DNA from: a virus
Direction: 5' to 3' (one strand)
Virus record (IMG/VR): IMGVR_UViG_3300037840_000123
Coordinates: 1 to 53,516 of that record
DNA: 53,516 nucleotides
Part shown: one piece after another, positions 51,352 through 53,516 of the stretch
Layout of the letters: every line of letters begins with the position of its first letter
Position numbering within the stretch: position 1 is the first letter of the stretch
Notes under the pieces: generated by a model
Told to the model about the DNA's origin: nothing
Databases searched by the model: none
The model's input: only the letters and a program-made list of their open reading frames with translations
Made by a program: the position numbers and the translations under genes

Positions 51352-51462
51352 ATGAAGCGTACTCACCCATGCAAGTGCAAGCGATGCGGGCACGACTGGA
51401 AGGCCAGTAAGACAGAGCCGAAGTCGTGTCCGGCCTGTAAGCGGTATGACTGGAATAAATAA
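51352..51462 (+). CDS. Zinc-ribbon protein, possibly leaderless, 36 aa
   Basis: ATG 51352 lies 6 nt after the -10 box and has no Shine-Dalgarno. Cys-x-Cys-x2-Cys-Gly-His-x-Trp at the start and Ser-Cys-Pro-x-Cys-Lys-x3-Trp at the end form a compact zinc ribbon recurrent in phage genomes. First gene of the early operon, so an early regulator is plausible; no function known. Confidence 0.7.
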   Translation: MKRTHPCKCKRCGHDWKASKTEPKSCPACKRYDWNK

Positions 51463-51483
51463 TCTGGGATGGAGGGTATGAGG

Positions 51484-51810
51484 ATGACGCAGCACACAAT
51501 CAAGATGTACGGCGAGATTAGCGGACCTATATGGATGCCCGCTGTGGATTGCACCAAGGAATTCAATGTCAAGCTAGTACGCATTCCGCGCAATGCTGAC
51601 ACGCGAGTCGCACACTCACATGGTTGGCCGATGGAAATTTCAGTTCTTCGGGATGCCCTGCTCACCATCACTAACGATGGAGACTTTCAGAACGCCTCTA
51701 TTACGTGGGCTGTGCTCGAAGTATCACAGCGCAAGGGCAACAAGACGATCACGCGGACGTGGGAACTGCGAGGCAAAGGCGAGAACGCGGATTGCTTCGC
51801 GCAAGCCTAG
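51484..51810 (+). CDS. Hypothetical protein, 108 aa
   Basis: ATG 51484 is chosen because GGAGGG lies 7 nt upstream; ATG 51469 and 51478 are too close to or before it. An alpha/beta protein with Asp/Thr-rich strands. No family recognised. Confidence 0.55.
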   Translation: MTQHTIKMYGEISGPIWMPAVDCTKEFNVKLVRIPRNADTRVAHSHGWPMEISVLRDALLTITNDGDFQNASITWAVLEVSQRKGNKTITRTWELRGKGENADCFAQA

Positions 51811-51878
51811 GAAACTCTCTTGCTCTGCTTCCGGCCTCGCAGCTTGGAGCGGAGTTGGATGGTTTCAAGGGAGGGAAT

Positions 51879-52142
51879 ATGCGACAAGTTTCTAGATGGC
51901 TTTGGACTTCAAACGCACACCCGATACCAAATCACGGATTCTCGTTTTCGCAACCAGTAAGCGCCATCAAGGCCAGGCAACTAATCCGCCAGGTTTGGGT
52001 AGACAATGGACCGGCTCGCCGTATGCCATCCGGCTTCAAACTGTCCGCCCCTGTCACGCAACTGCTGCGAACAGAGTCTAATGGTCCATCTATAAAGACC
52101 GTAGATGGTATTGACATTCTCCCGTTCAAGGTGATGCGCTAA
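51879..52142 (+). CDS. Hypothetical protein, 87 aa
   Basis: ATG 51879 after GGGAGGGAAT. Trp/Arg-rich N-terminus and a beta-type C-terminus. The TAA overlaps the next ATG by one base. No family recognised. Confidence 0.55.
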   Translation: MRQVSRWLWTSNAHPIPNHGFSFSQPVSAIKARQLIRQVWVDNGPARRMPSGFKLSAPVTQLLRTESNGPSIKTVDGIDILPFKVMR

Positions 52143-52291
52143 TGGATTCTCAAATCACATTCCGCATCGACCAGGCGACCAGGGACAGGATTCAGGAGCT
52201 AGCCGATGCGCGCAAGTGGACTTTTAGTCAGATGGCGAGGGAGTTGTTAGAACAGGCGCTGGCGCAATTCATGGAGGAGGCAAGGCGATGA
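52142..52291 (+). CDS. RHH-type DNA-binding protein, 49 aa
   Basis: ATG 52142 overlaps the previous stop. The pattern Ile-Thr-Phe-Arg-Ile-Asp, then Thr-x2-Arg-Ile-Gln-Glu-Leu-Ala-Asp and Ser-Gln-Met-Ala-Arg-Glu-Leu-Leu-Glu-Gln-Ala-Leu is that of ribbon-helix-helix (Arc/MetJ-like) repressors, which act as dimers on operator pairs. Candidate autoregulator of the early operon. Confidence 0.75.
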   Translation: MDSQITFRIDQATRDRIQELADARKWTFSQMARELLEQALAQFMEEARR

Positions 52292-52509
52292 CGTACACAA
52301 ATAAGGGAGAATTATCTGATCTAAATCTCACCAATAATCAGTGGCATTACGTTGAGAACGCCAGCAACGGCGGTCTTAGATTTTCTCTATCAGAAGCTGG
52401 CGAACGTGGCGAGGATGATTTTTACGAAGCGATCCGGCAAGAGTTGGCAAAACGGAGCAATGCGCCGCACTTCGTGAGCGAAGCGAAAAGCGGGGAGGTG
52501 GGAGGGTGA
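52288..52509 (+). CDS. Hypothetical protein, 73 aa
   Basis: ATG 52288 overlaps the RHH stop by 4 nt; GAGGAGGCAAG upstream. Asn-rich N-terminus followed by an acidic-basic helix (Asp-Asp-Phe-Tyr-Glu-Ala-Ile-Arg-Gln-Glu-Leu). No family recognised. Confidence 0.55.
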   Translation: MTYTNKGELSDLNLTNNQWHYVENASNGGLRFSLSEAGERGEDDFYEAIRQELAKRSNAPHFVSEAKSGEVGG

Positions 52510-52661
52510 CATTCGAACAGGCAATGACGAAGCTAGAATCCGACCGCAAGGCCATCGAGCAGGCGCTAAGCGGATTGGAAACCGTCAAGGGGTTGCACAC
52601 GATGGGCGAAGGACGACAGAGCCGTAAACCTATTCGCTTCGGTGCGCTGCAACCTTCGTAA
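52506..52661 (+). CDS. Hypothetical helical protein, 51 aa
   Basis: GTG 52506 overlaps the upstream TGA. The first 35 residues form an amphipathic helix of coiled-coil type; the rest is basic. No family recognised. Confidence 0.4.
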   Translation: MTFEQAMTKLESDRKAIEQALSGLETVKGLHTMGEGRQSRKPIRFGALQPS

Positions 52662-52724
52662 GCAGATGCAGCAGTAACGTCCGGGCACGCGGCGAGGTTC
52701 GGGGCCGCTGGGGAGGATACGACA

Positions 52725-52943
52725 ATGAGCAAGAAACATTTTATCGCACTTGCAGATGCTATCCGGTCGCACAATGAATACGCTGTGCGTGATGCCAACA
52801 CTACACCGTTTACTCACGAGCAGATGATTACCCTCGCGGAGTTCTGCCGCGATCAGAACGGCAGATTCAACCGCGAACGCTGGCTCGGCTACATCGCTGG
52901 TACTAATGGCAAGAACGGCGGCGCAATCAAGAAGGCCGCATAG
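52725..52943 (+). CDS. Conserved phage protein, 72 aa
   Basis: ATG 52725 after GGGGAGGATACGAC. Pattern Lys-Lys-His-Phe-Ile-Ala-Leu-Ala-Asp-Ala-Ile, then Leu-Ala-x-Phe-Cys, then Asn-x-Arg-Phe-Asn-x2-Arg-Trp-Leu-Gly-Tyr-Ile-Ala-Gly-Thr-Asn-Gly. I recall this as a widespread environmental-phage protein family without known function. A compact HTH-like helical fold is plausible. Confidence 0.65.
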   Translation: MSKKHFIALADAIRSHNEYAVRDANTTPFTHEQMITLAEFCRDQNGRFNRERWLGYIAGTNGKNGGAIKKAA

Positions 52944-52974
52944 GGCTAAGATGCGCTCGGGGAGGGCGCGGGAG

Positions 52975-53516
52975 ATGACGCAGGCCACGGCAACATTCGA
53001 CATCAAGAAGTTCAACGTAAAGGAATTCGACCGCATCCTTGCTTGTGGTCTCAGCCACGGCCTAGGTAAACGCGACGGCCAAGTGTGTATCGAAGCGGCC
53101 ATCTGTCAGGTCATGGGATTGCCGCATGGGGATGATCCGGGATGTGTGGCGGAATCGGTCAGGCGGTACAAGATTCGGCTGAATGACGGCAATTGGAGTT
53201 CGCCGCAAGCGCGGGCTGAGGGATTGCACGATCTAGGACTGGCGCAGCTGGGGAGCAAGGGCGTGGTCAAGGATGAGGAGTTCGCCGCGAAAATGGCCGA
53301 GAAGACGATTCGCGTGCTGATTCCGGCGCTGTTTCGGGATGTGCTCGGGGATAAGCCGGATTGTCTAGAAGCGGCGAAACGATGCGAGGATGAAGGGACA
53401 AGGGAGGCAGTTTTGGCTGCGAGGCATGTGGCGAGATACGCCGCCGCCAACGCCGCCGCCGCCGCCAACGCCGCCGCCTACGCCGCCGCCGCCAACGCCG
53501 CCGCCGCCGCCAACGC
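52975..53516 (+). CDS. N-terminal part of Ala-rich repeat protein (continues at 1)
   Basis: ATG 52975 is chosen because GGGGAGG lies 9 nt upstream; ATG 52951 is in frame but lacks such a site. Residues 1-154 form a charged globular domain: Phe-Asp-Arg-Ile-Leu-Ala-Cys-Gly-Leu-Ser-His-Gly near residue 19, Gly-Gln-Val-Cys-Ile-Glu-Ala-Ala-Ile near 36 and Gly-Asp-Asp-Pro-Gly-Cys-Val-Ala near 53. I recall this pattern from phage proteins of unknown function. Near residue 155 the Ala/Asn/Tyr repeat begins and runs off the contig, then resumes in frame at base 1. Confidence 0.75.
   Translation, partial: MTQATATFDIKKFNVKEFDRILACGLSHGLGKRDGQVCIEAAICQVMGLPHGDDPGCVAESVRRYKIRLNDGNWSSPQARAEGLHDLGLAQLGSKGVVKDEEFAAKMAEKTIRVLIPALFRDVLGDKPDCLEAAKRCEDEGTREAVLAARHVARYAAANAAAAANAAAYAAAANAAAAAN
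53437..53516 (+). repeat. Minisatellite, right-end portion
   Basis: One 14-codon unit (53437-53478), then 38 bases identical to the left end. The first codon of the array is the tac at 53437 after a non-repetitive coding region. Confidence 0.9.
53479..53516. other. Terminal direct repeat, right copy
   Basis: Identical to bases 1-38, with the same codon phase. Removing one copy gives a 53,478-bp circle, a multiple of three through the joined gene. Confidence 0.85.

Overview
This window reads as an essentially complete genome of a tailed phage, most likely a podovirus, recovered as a linear contig from an uncultured, moderately GC-rich host. The first 38 bases and the last 38 bases are identical, and the reading frame that runs off the right end continues in frame at the left end. 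Joining them gives a circle of 53,478 bp. The overlap lies inside a 45-bp alanine-codon minisatellite, so the number of repeat units, and hence the exact length, is uncertain. The structural set is TerL, portal, scaffold, major capsid, adaptor, nozzle-type tail protein, ejection-type proteins and tailspikes. There is no recognisable tape measure, sheath or long-tail gene, which points to a short-tailed virion. I see no integrase, DNA polymerase or RNA polymerase, so replication and transcription probably depend on the host. The host cannot be named from the sequence.

Layout. (1) A rightward early block starts at a strong promoter near 51.32 kb, crosses the contig ends and runs to about 8.57 kb. 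It holds roughly 35 small, mostly unrecognised genes, often overlapping by 1-4 nt, many with zinc-ribbon cysteine pairs. It also has a tRNA-Asp(GTC), an XRE-type and an RHH-type regulator, and recurring start-associated sequences around ribosome-binding sites. (2) At 8.57-9.89 kb there is a TGTCGC repeat cluster with an AT-rich tract, a leftward RepA-like ATPase with eroded Walker motifs and a structured leader, and back-to-back promoters with a near-consensus DnaA box. This is the best origin/replication-control candidate. (3) A second rightward operon, 9.88-17.21 kb, carries a RusA resolvase with a zinc insertion, a Cas4/RecB-like nuclease with four cysteines, a RecT/Bet-like annealing protein, a candidate three-way-junction RNA, an Ig-like membrane protein, a strong terminator, a tRNA-Lys-like element with abnormal loops, and a lipoprotein. 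(4) A leftward late operon runs from about 50.79 kb to 17.21 kb: accessory HNH and methyltransferase genes, small zinc proteins, TerL interrupted by a 352-residue LAGLIDADG intein, portal, HNH, basic microproteins, scaffold, capsid, glycosyltransferase, tail proteins, four secreted-looking tailspike/adhesin genes, a LuxR-type HTH, a group of membrane proteins, a Tad2-like anti-Thoeris candidate and an endolysin.

How it fits together. Genome replication probably uses the RepA-like protein and the host replisome. The nuclease/annealase/RusA set would handle recombination and concatemer processing, and the TerL-portal-capsid set packages DNA. Three operons each begin with a cysteine-rich protein whose start codon falls at the predicted transcription start and lacks a Shine-Dalgarno sequence, a possible leaderless-mRNA design. 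All assignments come from reading the sequence only; no similarity search, folding or coverage calculation was run.
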